Assembly (NCBI RefSeq): GCF_021532275.1
Contig: NZ_JACBOT010000031.1
Location: 62,001-126,000 of the forward strand
Direction: 5' to 3'
DNA: 64,000 nt
DNA from: Brevibacterium sp. UCMA 11754
GTDB lineage: Bacteria; Actinomycetota; Actinomycetes; Actinomycetales; Brevibacteriaceae
The notes beneath the pieces were generated by a model. The model was not told the DNA's origin. It did no database searches and worked only from the letters and a program-made list of their open reading frames with translations. Each line of letters opens with the position of its first letter. The stretch's first letter is position 1. Below are positions 51,084-59,595 of the stretch, in pieces. Position numbers and translations under genes: made by a program.

Positions 51084-52079
51084 GTGATCGAGCTGCGCAG
51101 TCTGCGGAAGGTGTTCGGAGACACCGTCGCTCTGGAGGAGATCGATCTGTCGGTCCCCGCCGGAGAGATCCATGGCATCGTCGGCCGCTCCGGTGCCGGC
51201 AAATCCACGCTCATCCGGTGTCTGACCGGACTCGAACGCCCAAGCTCCGGCACTGTCTCCATCGACGAGGTGGACATCACCGACCAGTCCGGGTCGGGAC
51301 TGCGCGAGGCTCGCCGCAGCATCGGCATGGTCTTCCAGCACGTGAACCTCCTCGATTCGCGCACCGCTCTGCACAATGTGGCCCATCCACTCCAGATCGC
51401 CGGCGTCTCCAAGTCCGAACGCCTGGCCAAGGCCCGTGAGCTGCTCGAGATCGTGGGCCTCGGCGACCGCGCCGACAACTACCCCGCCCAGCTCTCCGGC
51501 GGACAGAAGCAGCGCGTGGGCATTGCCCGGGCGCTGGCTGCCGAACCCAAGGTTCTGCTGTGCGATGAGCCCACCTCGGCGCTGGATGCCACCACCACGG
51601 ACCAGATCCTGGGCCTCATCCGCTCCCTTCGCGATCGCCTGGGCATCACCGTCCTCATCATCACCCACGAGATGTCCGTCATCCGCGAGATCTGCGACTC
51701 GGTGACTCTGCTGGCCGATGGTCGCGTGGCCAAGACCGGCAAACTCGCCGAGGTGATCTCCGAGCCCGGCTCGACCCTGGCCAAGGATCTCGTCCCCCTT
51801 CCGCCCATCGGCCTCGATGACAAGGGTGCGGCTGAGGGTTCCGAGTCCGGGGCTGCCCGACTCGTCGAGGTCTCCCTGGCCGGCACCAGCCTGCCGGATG
51901 TCCTCACCCGCGCCCAGTCCGTGGGAGTCGGTGCCGATGCGATCCTCGCCGGTGCCGTCGAGACCATCGAGGGCAGACAGATCGGTCGGATTCGCTTCAC
52001 GGTCGGCTCTGCCGCTGCGTCGAAGGAGCTCATCACGGCCTTGGACGCCGACGGAATCTATGCGGAGGAGGCAGCCTGA
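51084..52079 (+). CDS. metN: Methionine ABC transporter ATP-binding protein MetN
   Basis: The 331-aa ATPase starts at GTG 51084 after GAGGAGA. It has Walker A GRSGAGKST, Q-loop GMVFQHVNLLDSRTALHNV, signature LSGGQKQRVGIARAL, Walker B VLLCDEPTSALD and the switch ITHEM. The C-terminal ~90 residues form the NIL regulatory domain (RLVEVSLAGTSLPDVLTRAQSVGVGADAILAGAVETIEGRQIGRIRF), which binds methionine and gives trans-inhibition in the E. coli protein. It is the first gene of metNIQ. Confidence 0.95.
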   Translation: MIELRSLRKVFGDTVALEEIDLSVPAGEIHGIVGRSGAGKSTLIRCLTGLERPSSGTVSIDEVDITDQSGSGLREARRSIGMVFQHVNLLDSRTALHNVAHPLQIAGVSKSERLAKARELLEIVGLGDRADNYPAQLSGGQKQRVGIARALAAEPKVLLCDEPTSALDATTTDQILGLIRSLRDRLGITVLIITHEMSVIREICDSVTLLADGRVAKTGKLAEVISEPGSTLAKDLVPLPPIGLDDKGAAEGSESGAARLVEVSLAGTSLPDVLTRAQSVGVGADAILAGAVETIEGRQIGRIRFTVGSAAASKELITALDADGIYAEEAA

Positions 52080-52753
52080 TGAATGATCCGATGTGGTTCG
52101 ACAACCCGGCGATCACGCAGCAGATGCTGCCTGCAACCATCGAGACCCTGCTCATGACCCTGTGGTCGACCGGGCTGGCCGTCCTCATCGGACTGCCGCT
52201 GGGGATCTGGCTGTTCACCAGCTCAAAAGGTGGGCTCAAAGCGCGTCCCGTGCTCTACCGAGTACTGTCGATCATCGTCGACATCACGCGCTCGATACCC
52301 TTCATCATCCTCATCATCGCTCTCATCCCCTTCGCCCGCTTCGTCGTGGGCTCGGCCCTGGGTTGGCAGGCGACCGTGGTGTCGCTGACCATCGGTGCGA
52401 TCCCCTTCTATGCCCGCCTCGTCGAGAACTCCCTGCGTGAGGTCTCGGAAGGGAAGGTCGAGGCGGCATTGATGATGGGGGCGTCGAACGGACAGGTGGT
52501 CCGGCAGGTCTACGTCCCCGAGGCGAAGCCCGGCCTGATCGGAGCGGCAACGGTCACCTCGGTGACCCTGGTGTCCTACACGGCCATGGCCGGTGCCGTG
52601 GGCGGTGGCGGACTCGGTGCGTTGGCGATCTCCTACGGCTACCAGCGCTATCAGGCGGACACGATGATCGCCTGCATCATCGTCCTCGTCGTCATCGTCA
52701 CACTCATCCAGTTCATCGGTGACCGCATCGCCCGCGCCGTCGACCACCGCTGA
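52079..52753 (+). CDS. metI: Methionine ABC transporter permease MetI
   Basis: The 224-aa permease has five membrane helices and the EAA loop EVSEGKVEAALMMGASNGQVVRQVYVPEAKPGL, typical of MetI. The first helices (ETLLMTLWSTGLAVLIGLPLGIWLF) and the final VSYTAMAGAVGGGGLGALAISYGYQRY are conserved in the family. Its ATG shares one base with the metN stop codon (TGATG). Confidence 0.95.
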   Translation: MNDPMWFDNPAITQQMLPATIETLLMTLWSTGLAVLIGLPLGIWLFTSSKGGLKARPVLYRVLSIIVDITRSIPFIILIIALIPFARFVVGSALGWQATVVSLTIGAIPFYARLVENSLREVSEGKVEAALMMGASNGQVVRQVYVPEAKPGLIGAATVTSVTLVSYTAMAGAVGGGGLGALAISYGYQRYQADTMIACIIVLVVIVTLIQFIGDRIARAVDHR

Positions 52754-52827
52754 GGCTGCATCACCTGAAATCTCGTCACTGAAACGAAGCACATCACTCT
52801 GACGACTCACTGAAACCAAGGAGAACC

Positions 52828-53664
52828 ATGAAGACCAAGCTCATCGCCATCGCTGCGAGTGCGACCCTGCTGCTCTCGGGCTGCGGCCTCGTCGGCGGCG
52901 GATCCGACTCCGTCGGCGAGGAGGACGGCGACATCACCAAGCTCACCGTCGGTGCCACCCCGGTGCCGCAGGGCGACATCCTGAAGTTCGTCGACGAGAA
53001 TCTCGCCGAGGATGCCGGCCTCGACATCGAGGTCACCGAATACACGGACTACACGCTGCCGAACAAGGCACTGTCCGATGGTGACATCGACGCCAACTAC
53101 TTCCAGCACAAGCCCTACCTCGACTCCGAGGTCGAAGGCCAGGGCTACGAGCTCACCGCATTCGACCCGATCAACCTCGAACCCTTCGCCCTGTTCTCGA
53201 AGAACATCAAGGACGTCAAGGACCTGCCCAAGGGTGCGAAGATCGGCATCAACAATGATCCGGCCAACCAGGGTCGTGCGCTGAAGATGCTCGAAGAGGC
53301 CAAGGTCATCACCCTCAAGGACGGTGTCGACGCGGTCGATGCGAAGCTCTCCGATGTCGAGGGCAACCCGAAGAAGGTCGAGTTCGTCGAGGCCGACGCC
53401 GCTCAGCTGGCGCGCACCCTCGAAGACGTCGATGCCTCGGTCATCAACGGCAACAACGCCCTCGAAGCGGGACTCAGCCCAGCTAAGGACGGCATCCTGT
53501 TGGAGAAGGCCGAAGACAACCCCTACGGCAACTTCCTCGCCGCGCGCACCGCGAACAAGGACGATGAGAACATCAAGAAGCTCGACGAGCTCCTCCACTC
53601 CCCCGAGGTGAAGAAGTTCATCGAGAAGAAGTGGTCCGACGGATCGGTTCTGCCCAGCTTCTGA
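52828..53664 (+). CDS. metQ: Methionine-binding lipoprotein MetQ (NLPA family)
   Basis: The 278-aa protein begins with a lipoprotein signal (MKTKLIAIAASATLLLSGC, lipobox LSGC). It continues with the NLPA/MetQ fold (KLTVGATPVPQGDILKFV, NKALSDGDIDANYFQHKPYLD, GAKIGINNDPANQGRALKMLEEAKVITLKDG, VINGNNALEAGLSPAKDGILLE). It captures methionine outside the membrane for MetNI. AAGGAG precedes the start. Four 15-bp repeats and a long hairpin follow the stop codon. Confidence 0.95.
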   Translation: MKTKLIAIAASATLLLSGCGLVGGGSDSVGEEDGDITKLTVGATPVPQGDILKFVDENLAEDAGLDIEVTEYTDYTLPNKALSDGDIDANYFQHKPYLDSEVEGQGYELTAFDPINLEPFALFSKNIKDVKDLPKGAKIGINNDPANQGRALKMLEEAKVITLKDGVDAVDAKLSDVEGNPKKVEFVEADAAQLARTLEDVDASVINGNNALEAGLSPAKDGILLEKAEDNPYGNFLAARTANKDDENIKKLDELLHSPEVKKFIEKKWSDGSVLPSF

Positions 53665-53717
53665 GTTGGAGGCTTCTGAATTGTGAGATTCTGAATTCCG
53701 AGATTCTGAGTTCCGAG
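53658..53717 (+). repeat. Four 15-bp repeats spanning the metQ stop codon
   Basis: Units CTTCTGAGTTGGAGG, CTTCTGAATTGTGAG, ATTCTGAATTCCGAG and ATTCTGAGTTCCGAG follow one another. The first contains the last sense codon and stop of metQ (TTC-TGA). As the period is 15, every unit repeats TTC-TGA in the metQ frame, giving three extra in-frame TGA codons. Confidence 0.88.
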
Positions 53718-53747
53718 TGAGCGTTTCACGCTCCTGAAGCTCGTCAA

Positions 53748-53795
53748 TGTGGGCCCGCGTGCGATTTCTGAGTCAGAATCGCACGCGGGCCCACA
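53748..53795. terminator. Long-stem hairpin downstream of metQ
   Basis: Perfect 19-bp arms (beginning TGTGGGCCCGCGTGCG) flank a 10-nt centre that itself pairs (CTGA-G-TCAG). It lies 84 bp past the metQ stop, directly before the truncated WYL frame, and probably terminates metNIQ. Confidence 0.8.
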
Positions 53796-53798
53796 ATC

Positions 53799-54587
53799 AT
53801 GGGTGCCTCGACCTCCGGACACGAGGCACGGGCCCTGTTCTGGATGCTCGGCACCGCGGGCCTCTCCGGTCCAGAAACCCGAGTGGCCACCCGCAAGCTC
53901 ATCCGTGCCCTCCCCGAGTCACTGCGAGCCGAAGCCGAGACACTGGCCACGAGAATCCACTATGACCACACCACGTGGGGAAAGGCACCACCAACAGACG
54001 ACGGACACGAACTCCTCGACACCCTGCGTAATGCGCTCGTGCATCACCAGACCCTCAACATCAGGTACACCGGGCGCAAAGGAACCACCGACATGCACGC
54101 TGCGAGTCCGCTCGGCATCGTGGCGAAGGCCGGCACCTGGTACCTCGTCGCCCGCACCGACACGGTGCGGACCTATCGCGTTGGCCGCATCACCGCGGCG
54201 GAGGCTGTGGAACCGAATGCCGATGCCCCCGGCGGTATGACTTCGGGACGCATCACAGCCGCGGCGACTGACCCCGATTTCGACCTCGCCTCGTATTGGG
54301 CTGCGCATGTCGAGGAGGTGGAGGCGCTTCGCTCATCCGTCACGGCGACGATCCGCTGTCCGAACTGGACCGTTCCGATCCTCTCCGCGCATTTCGGCAG
54401 ATATTTCACCGTCGTCACCGAGGACTCAGATTTCACCATCGCCGAGGTGAGGGGCCAACTCATCGTCGCACTGGCCGAACAGTTGGCCGGGTGGGGGCGA
54501 ACGGTCGAAGTGCTGTCACCGCCCGAGCTTCGCCGCGAGTTGGCACGGATCGGCGCCGAGCTGATCGAATACGGCCGAGATTTGTGA
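53799..54587 (+). pseudogene. WYL-domain transcriptional regulator lacking its DNA-binding domain
   Basis: The 262-aa frame begins at the linker of YafY/WYL regulators (HEARALFWMLGTAGLSGPETRVATRKLIRALPESLRAEAETLATRIHYD). It continues through a complete WYL domain (NALVHHQTLNIRYTGRKG, ASPLGIVAKAGTWYLVARTDTVRTYRVGRITAAEAV) and the WCX extension. The ~85-residue N-terminal helix-turn-helix is missing; the metQ terminator hairpin occupies that place, 3 bp before the ATG. No ribosome binding site is evident. It is probably a remnant, although a free-standing WYL sensor cannot be excluded. Confidence 0.7.
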
Positions 54588-54597
54588 TTCGATCAGC

Positions 54598-55497
54598 TCA
54601 TCTGAGCGCGTCGTGCAGTGCCCGAGCTGCTGCCCCCAGAGCCGCCTCCGCGGCTGGCTGCACGGCGGCGGAGTTGCTCGATTCGCTGAGCACCACGACC
54701 GCGATGGTCTGGCCGTCGGAATGCTCGACGACGCCGATCTCGTGTCGGAGGTGCAGCAGAGTGCCTGTCTTCGACGACCATTTGGCCGCATCTGACATGA
54801 GGTCGGGGGCCAGTCGGTGGCGCACGACGTTGCCGGCCATGAGGTCTCGCAGCCGGGAAGCCGTCGTCGGGTGGATCCGTTCGGGACGCCACAGTTCAGC
54901 AAGCAGATCGGTCAGCCCTGCAGATGTGGCGACATTCGCCTGCGAGACGTCGAGCTGCCAGATCCGATGCCCGGCTCCCTGCGTGGGGTTCGCGTGAGCG
55001 AGTTCGTAGGCAAGGTGAGCCTCCGGGGGCGGAAGACTCTCAAGCGGAGTTCTGACGAGCGCATCGAGATGGTGTCGGATCTGGATTCCGCCCAGTCCGA
55101 GGTCGTCAAGGTCACGCTGAACCTCCTCGGTGGGGACGAGATCGAGCAGGGCATCGGTGGCCGTGTTGTCGCTGAAGCACACCGATAGCATGAGCAGGTC
55201 ATCAACAGCGATCCGCGCGGGATGGCGAAAGCGGCTCGTCGCCATCGGGCTTCCGGCCTCAATTCGGCGGGGCTCGACGAGAACCTGGCGATCAGCGTCG
55301 AGTCGACCATCGGCGATGCGGTTGAGGACGGCGAGGGCGATCGGCACTTTCACGACAGAGGCCAGTGGAACCGGCCCGTCGGCAGCGACCGAGATCTCAG
55401 CCTGCGAATCGAGGTCGCGGACCACGATCCGGGCGCGCAGTCCCGCGGCCTCGAGCTCATCGCCGACCTCCCTGGCCAGGCGCGCCTCGCTCCTCAT
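54598..55497 (-). CDS. Serine hydrolase of the class A beta-lactamase fold
   Basis: The 299-aa protein has the beta-lactamase motifs S47-V-V-K50 (PLASVVKVPIALAVLNR), S109-D-N (SVCFSDNTATDALL) and K243-T-G (AAKWSSKTGTLLHLRHEIGVVEH). No Glu166-type omega-loop motif (ExxLN) is recognisable and no signal peptide is present, so it may be a cytoplasmic esterase or peptidase rather than a true beta-lactamase. Its start overlaps the LysR stop by 4 bp, giving an operon with the regulator. Confidence 0.75.
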   Translation of the reverse strand: MRSEARLAREVGDELEAAGLRARIVVRDLDSQAEISVAADGPVPLASVVKVPIALAVLNRIADGRLDADRQVLVEPRRIEAGSPMATSRFRHPARIAVDDLLMLSVCFSDNTATDALLDLVPTEEVQRDLDDLGLGGIQIRHHLDALVRTPLESLPPPEAHLAYELAHANPTQGAGHRIWQLDVSQANVATSAGLTDLLAELWRPERIHPTTASRLRDLMAGNVVRHRLAPDLMSDAAKWSSKTGTLLHLRHEIGVVEHSDGQTIAVVVLSESSNSAAVQPAAEAALGAAARALHDALR

Positions 55498-56501
55498 TGC
55501 ACAGTCTCCTTCGGTGAGTCGAATCCGGTCGACGCAGCTCCTGCAGGTGTTGCGGCTCCGGCCGACGCAGCTCCTGCAGGTGATTCGGCTCCGGTCGACG
55601 TAGTCGAGGCAGGAGAGCCCGAAGTCGCGCCCAGGCAGTCGGCGATCTCCTCGTCGAACTCTCCGAGGAGCGAGACATCTTCCGCCGAGGTGGCTGCCAG
55701 GACGTATCCCCTCGCGACGACCGGCTCAAGCAGCGGAGCCCATGAGAGTTCGAGTTTCGCGGCTTCGTCCGCGCTGCAGACCAACAGGTCCCCCTCCCCC
55801 AGGACTCCGGCGACAGCAGCGGGATCGGACAGGTCCGTCACCACCTGATACGGCAGAAGGCCAGACTCTTCCGCGGTCCGCCGGATACGATCACGCACAT
55901 GCGGGACACTGTCCTCGCTCAATAGTCTGAGCCGCTTACCTGCAAGCTGCGCGCCGACTCCGAGGATCCGTGTCCGTGCCCGTCGCAGATCGGCGATGCG
56001 CACCGGATTCAGTGTCCCGGAACGGTGAGCACACCCCAGCGGAACCGTCCAAGCCCCTTCCTGTGCGGGGACGGATCGCAGTGCCGCTCTGACCCGACGA
56101 GCGGTGAGGTCTTCATCCCTTCGGCCCGGCGGTCCCGGATGGAAGTCAATGCGCAGCCCCCGAGAATTCGCCGAGGCGGCCAGCACAGCGAGATCGCGCG
56201 TCGCACACGATGCCGGGACTGCGAGGGAGACCGGTCGGAGCTTGGCTCTGTCGGCATCGAGCATCATCTCATCGGCCAGTTCGACCAGGTGGGTCGCAGA
56301 GGCGAGCATGTCACGGCCGAACGGTGTGAGGCTCACGCCCCGGCCCGTCCTATCGAGCAGACGTGCACCGAACTGCTTCTCCAGACCGGCGATGCGCCTG
56401 CTGGCGACCGGTTGCGGGATTCCATTGGCTGCGGCACCCAGCGTCATGCTTCCCAATTCGCTGACGGCGGTGAAGGTACGGCAGGCCTCAATCAGGTCCA
56501 T
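55494..56501 (-). CDS. LysR-family regulator (AmpR-like position) with Ala/Gly/Ser-repeat tail
   Basis: The regulator has an N-terminal LysR helix-turn-helix (MDLIEACRTFTAVSELGSMTLGAAANGIPQPVASRRIAGLEKQFGARLLDRTGRGVSLTPFG) and a periplasmic-binding-like effector domain. The last ~45 residues are low complexity (SPASTTSTGAESPAGAASAGAATPAGAASTG), encoded by imperfect 36-bp repeats with GCAGCTCCTGCAGGTG cores. It is divergent from a class A beta-lactamase gene, the AmpR arrangement. A TTTCGGT-N9-ACCGAAA site lies in between. ATG 56501 is used; GTG 56504 is possible. Confidence 0.88.
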   Translation of the reverse strand: MDLIEACRTFTAVSELGSMTLGAAANGIPQPVASRRIAGLEKQFGARLLDRTGRGVSLTPFGRDMLASATHLVELADEMMLDADRAKLRPVSLAVPASCATRDLAVLAASANSRGLRIDFHPGPPGRRDEDLTARRVRAALRSVPAQEGAWTVPLGCAHRSGTLNPVRIADLRRARTRILGVGAQLAGKRLRLLSEDSVPHVRDRIRRTAEESGLLPYQVVTDLSDPAAVAGVLGEGDLLVCSADEAAKLELSWAPLLEPVVARGYVLAATSAEDVSLLGEFDEEIADCLGATSGSPASTTSTGAESPAGAASAGAATPAGAASTGFDSPKETVQ

Positions 56502-56530
56502 CACCCCATCGTATGCGCCCTGTTATGCGT

Positions 56531-56553
56531 TTTCGGTATGCGATGCACCGAAA
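56531..56553. promoter_or_regulatory. LysR-type operator between the regulator and beta-lactamase genes
   Basis: Perfect 7-bp arms TTTCGGT and ACCGAAA with a 9-bp spacer form an interrupted dyad of the LysR type. It lies 30 bp from the LysR start and about 95 bp before the beta-lactamase start, matching an AmpR-like control region. Confidence 0.7.
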
Positions 56554-56648
56554 CCGTGTTCGACCGCATGAGAGAAGTGGTGAACAGTGGTTCTCAGCAG
56601 GGCGAACCCGACGTGAGATGTGAACCGACGAGAGAACGGATCAATCAT

Positions 56649-57560
56649 ATGAACAGACGACCAGTGAAGCTTCTGACCGCAGCAGCCCTGACGCTTGTCA
56701 TGGCCACCGGCTGCTCACCCGCCGACGCGCAGACGGAATCGGCCAGTCAGACACCGAGTCCGGACCGAACGCAACAGGAGGTCACAGCGCAGCTCGAAGC
56801 CGTCGAGAACGAATACGACGCGAGAGTCGGAGTCAGCGCGATCGACACCGGGGACGGTTCAACCGTGGACCATCGCTCCGATGAGCGCTTCGGCTTCGCA
56901 TCGACGCTCAAGGTGTTCGCTGTGGCCGAACTGCTCGCCGGAACAACGCCCGAAGAGCTCGACGAAGTCGTGACATGGACCCAGGCGGATGTCGACGCTG
57001 CCGGCTGGACACCCGTGACGGAGAAGCACGTCAATACGGGACTGCCGTTGGAAGATGTTGCCGAGAGCGCGCTGAGAGTCAGTGACAATGCGGCGATGAA
57101 CATCGTGCTCGACGAGATCGGCGGACCCCAGGGACTCGATGCGGCGCTCGAAGAAGCCGGCGACCCGGACACCGAGGTCATCGACGAAGAACCGGAGCTC
57201 AACGACGTCGAACCCGGCAGCTCCGACAACACCACAACTCCCAAGGCCTACACTGCTGACCTGCAGGGCCTACTCGACCCCGACCGGGTGTCGGTGGACG
57301 ACCGTGCGGTGCTGCTCGAATGGATGTCGGACAATGAGACCGGTGACCCCCTCATCCGTGCGGGCGCGCCGAAGGGCTGGACAGTCAAGGACAAGTCGGG
57401 ACATTCCGATGCGATCCAGAACGACATCGCCGTCGTCTATCCGCCGGGCGAAGACCCGATCCTCATCACCGTGCTCACCGAAACCGAGGACCCGGAGTCC
57501 GAGGACGGGCCGGCCATCGTCGAGGCAGCTGCGGAGGCCGTTCTCGGCAGCTTCGAATGA
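56649..57560 (+). CDS. Class A beta-lactamase, predicted lipoprotein
   Basis: From ATG 56649 the protein is 303 aa, starting with a lipoprotein signal (LLTAAALTLVMATGC). It has the class A set: catalytic S85-T-L-K88, S145-D-N147, an omega-loop EPELN (about residue 181, Glu166 equivalent) and K249-S-G (KSG instead of KTG). It hydrolyses beta-lactam rings outside the membrane; the spectrum cannot be predicted. Longer upstream frames lie over the LysR gene and are not real. Induction through the divergent LysR regulator is likely. Confidence 0.92.
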   Translation: MNRRPVKLLTAAALTLVMATGCSPADAQTESASQTPSPDRTQQEVTAQLEAVENEYDARVGVSAIDTGDGSTVDHRSDERFGFASTLKVFAVAELLAGTTPEELDEVVTWTQADVDAAGWTPVTEKHVNTGLPLEDVAESALRVSDNAAMNIVLDEIGGPQGLDAALEEAGDPDTEVIDEEPELNDVEPGSSDNTTTPKAYTADLQGLLDPDRVSVDDRAVLLEWMSDNETGDPLIRAGAPKGWTVKDKSGHSDAIQNDIAVVYPPGEDPILITVLTETEDPESEDGPAIVEAAAEAVLGSFE

Positions 57561-57648
57561 GGAACAGCCTCAGCCTGGCGCGATCCGCACAGCGATGGCA
57601 CCACGCTGCGACTCGGCGCCGACCTGAGAAATCGGTAAAGTGGCCAGC

Positions 57649-58116
57649 ATGACCGAATCTCTGACCTTTGCCGATTCCATACTAGTTGCAGCCGACCCAG
57701 CAACCGTCTACGCAACCGTTTCGGACGTGACCCGAACTGGCGAATGGTCACCGATATGCGCAGAGTGCTGGTGGGACGAGGGCGACGGTCCACGGATCGG
57801 AGCCTGGTTCACCGGACACAACGTCACCCCCGACCGCGAGTGGCAGACTCGAAGTCAGGTCATAGCCGCCGATGAAGGACGTGCGTTCGGGTGGAGCGTG
57901 GGGCCGGGTCGGGTTCACTGGACATACAGCGTGAAGGAAGCGGAAGGCGGCACACTGCTCACTGAATCGTGGGAGTTCCTGCCGGAGGGGCAAGAATTCT
58001 TCAACGAGAAATACGGGGACCAAGCCGCCGAGCAGATCGCCGAACGAACCTCGGCCGCGCAGTCGGGAATCCCCGAGACTCTCAGGGCGATCAAGAAGGT
58101 CATCGAAGCTCGCTAG
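57649..58116 (+). CDS. SRPBCC-family protein
   Basis: From ATG 57649 the 155-aa protein shows FADSILVAADPATVYATVSDVTRTGEWSPICAECWWDEGDGPRIGAWFTGHN, the SRPBCC N-terminal pattern with W-S-P. It continues through GRAFGWSVGPGRVHWTYSVKEAEGGTLLTESWEF and a C-terminal helix. This subgroup is common in actinobacteria with unknown ligands. It stands alone 88 bp after the beta-lactamase gene. Confidence 0.85.
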   Translation: MTESLTFADSILVAADPATVYATVSDVTRTGEWSPICAECWWDEGDGPRIGAWFTGHNVTPDREWQTRSQVIAADEGRAFGWSVGPGRVHWTYSVKEAEGGTLLTESWEFLPEGQEFFNEKYGDQAAEQIAERTSAAQSGIPETLRAIKKVIEAR

Positions 58117-58217
58117 AGCTTCATCGGTTCTGGACGCGGCCAGACATGAATGCTATTGAATAGACGAGGCGGGAACTCCACGCCGATCTTCTCAACGGCG
58201 TTTCCAGGAGGCAGTTC

Positions 58218-58991
58218 ATGAGCACAAGCATCGGGATCATCGGAGTCGGCGAGATCGCCTCGGCGATTGTCGAAGGCTCGTGTGCGAGTGACGATCACCC
58301 GGATTTCTTCCTCTCCCCCCGGAATGCCCAACGTTCGGCACAACTTGCCAGCGACTTCGACCGGGTCGAGGTGTGCTCGAGTAATCAGGACGTCGTCGAT
58401 CGCAGCGGACACATCATCCTGGCCGTGCTGCCTGAGCAGACTGAGGCGGTACTCTCCGAGCTCAGCATTCCGGCCGACCGCACCGTCGTCAGCGCAATCG
58501 CCGGGATCTCAACCGATACCCTCGCCTCGCTTCTCCCGAATAGTCCGAGCATCGTGCGCGTCATCCCACTGCCGCCCGTGCGCGAACGCCGCGGTGTCAC
58601 CCCGGTCTACCCTGGCCACTCGGAAGTCGAGAGGTTCTTCGATACTCTCGGCGGCACCGTCGTGGCAGCGACCGAAGAACTCTTCAGCACCTTGTCGGCC
58701 ACAACAGCCACGATGTCGTCCTACTATGCCTTTCTTCAGGGCATTGCCGACTGGCTCGTCGAACAAGGATGGGAGAGGGCAGCTGCCGAACGCATCGTAC
58801 GCGGCCAATTCGCCGGTTTGGGCAATACCCTCGCGACTACCGACACACCCTTCTCTGACCTGATCAAGGGCCATGAAACCCCTGGCGGCCTCAACGAGAT
58901 GCTCCACCGGGAGTGGATGGGCGCGAACAACCACGCCGCACTCTCCCGATCACTTGATCGGATCTTCGCACGCGTGAGCGGAAGCGACTGA
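58218..58991 (+). CDS. Pyrroline-5-carboxylate reductase-like oxidoreductase
   Basis: The 257-aa protein has an N-terminal dinucleotide fold (IGIIGVGEIASAIVEG, GxGxxxxA), then HIILAVLPEQTEAVLSEL and SAIAGISTDTLASLLP. The ProC-like C-terminal helical domain includes ETPGGLNEMLHREW, where ProC has TPGGT. The family reduces pyrroline-5-carboxylate or related imines with NAD(P)H. GGAG precedes the ATG. True ProC enzymes are close in length, but substitutions make the substrate uncertain. Confidence 0.82.
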   Translation: MSTSIGIIGVGEIASAIVEGSCASDDHPDFFLSPRNAQRSAQLASDFDRVEVCSSNQDVVDRSGHIILAVLPEQTEAVLSELSIPADRTVVSAIAGISTDTLASLLPNSPSIVRVIPLPPVRERRGVTPVYPGHSEVERFFDTLGGTVVAATEELFSTLSATTATMSSYYAFLQGIADWLVEQGWERAAAERIVRGQFAGLGNTLATTDTPFSDLIKGHETPGGLNEMLHREWMGANNHAALSRSLDRIFARVSGSD

Positions 58992-59031
58992 CCAGAAGCC
59001 TGCCAAGGCAGAATTGGCTAAAATCTCCCCT

Positions 59032-59595
59032 ATGTCCCAACACTCTCCGATCACTGTGTCGATCACGCGCACCGTCCTGCCCGAGCACCATCGTCGGTTC
59101 AACGCCTGGGTGCAGGCGGGACAGGAACTGGCGCGGGAAAGGCCCGGGTATCTTGGATCCGGTTGGGTGAGGACAGCACCCGACTCGGATGAGTGGCACC
59201 TGCTCTATCGCTTCGCCGACGAGAAGACGCTTCGGGCCTGGGACGAATCCGATGATCGCCGCTGGTGGATAGAGAGCGCCTCCGAAATCGTCGAGACCAC
59301 TCGAGTCGAACACCGGACGGGAATCGAGGGATGGTTCGAACCGCAGGGAGAGGAAACCCTGACGATCCCTGAGACCGTCGTTCCGCCGAGGTGGAAGCAG
59401 GCCGTGAGCATCTTCCTCCCGTTCTTCCCGCTCAGCCTGCTCTCGACGTTCCTTCTCATGCCGCACCTCGAGAGCTGGCCGACGGTTCTGGCAGTGCTGC
59501 TCAACATCTGCATCCTCACACCGCTGATGACCTACATATTCCTGCCGATCAGCACCCGACTGCTCCGACCCTGGCTGCAGAAACCTCGTCGCTGA
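59032..59595 (+). CDS. Antibiotic biosynthesis monooxygenase-like membrane protein
   Basis: From ATG 59032 the 187-aa protein has an ABM-type ferredoxin-like domain (ITVSITRTVLPEHHRRFNAWVQAGQELARERPGYLGSGWVRTAPDSDEWHLLYRFADEKTLRAWDES). Two C-terminal membrane helices follow (about residues 122-145 and 150-172). Such ABM-membrane fusions are widespread and uncharacterised; the soluble domain may bind heme or small aromatics. Confidence 0.82.
   Translation: MSQHSPITVSITRTVLPEHHRRFNAWVQAGQELARERPGYLGSGWVRTAPDSDEWHLLYRFADEKTLRAWDESDDRRWWIESASEIVETTRVEHRTGIEGWFEPQGEETLTIPETVVPPRWKQAVSIFLPFFPLSLLSTFLLMPHLESWPTVLAVLLNICILTPLMTYIFLPISTRLLRPWLQKPRR

Noticed and set aside
56025-56648. Extended N-terminus for the beta-lactamase reaching back to 56025
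   Set aside because: The upstream part overlaps the divergent LysR gene and has shadow-frame composition. The lipoprotein signal begins at the ATG at 56649.
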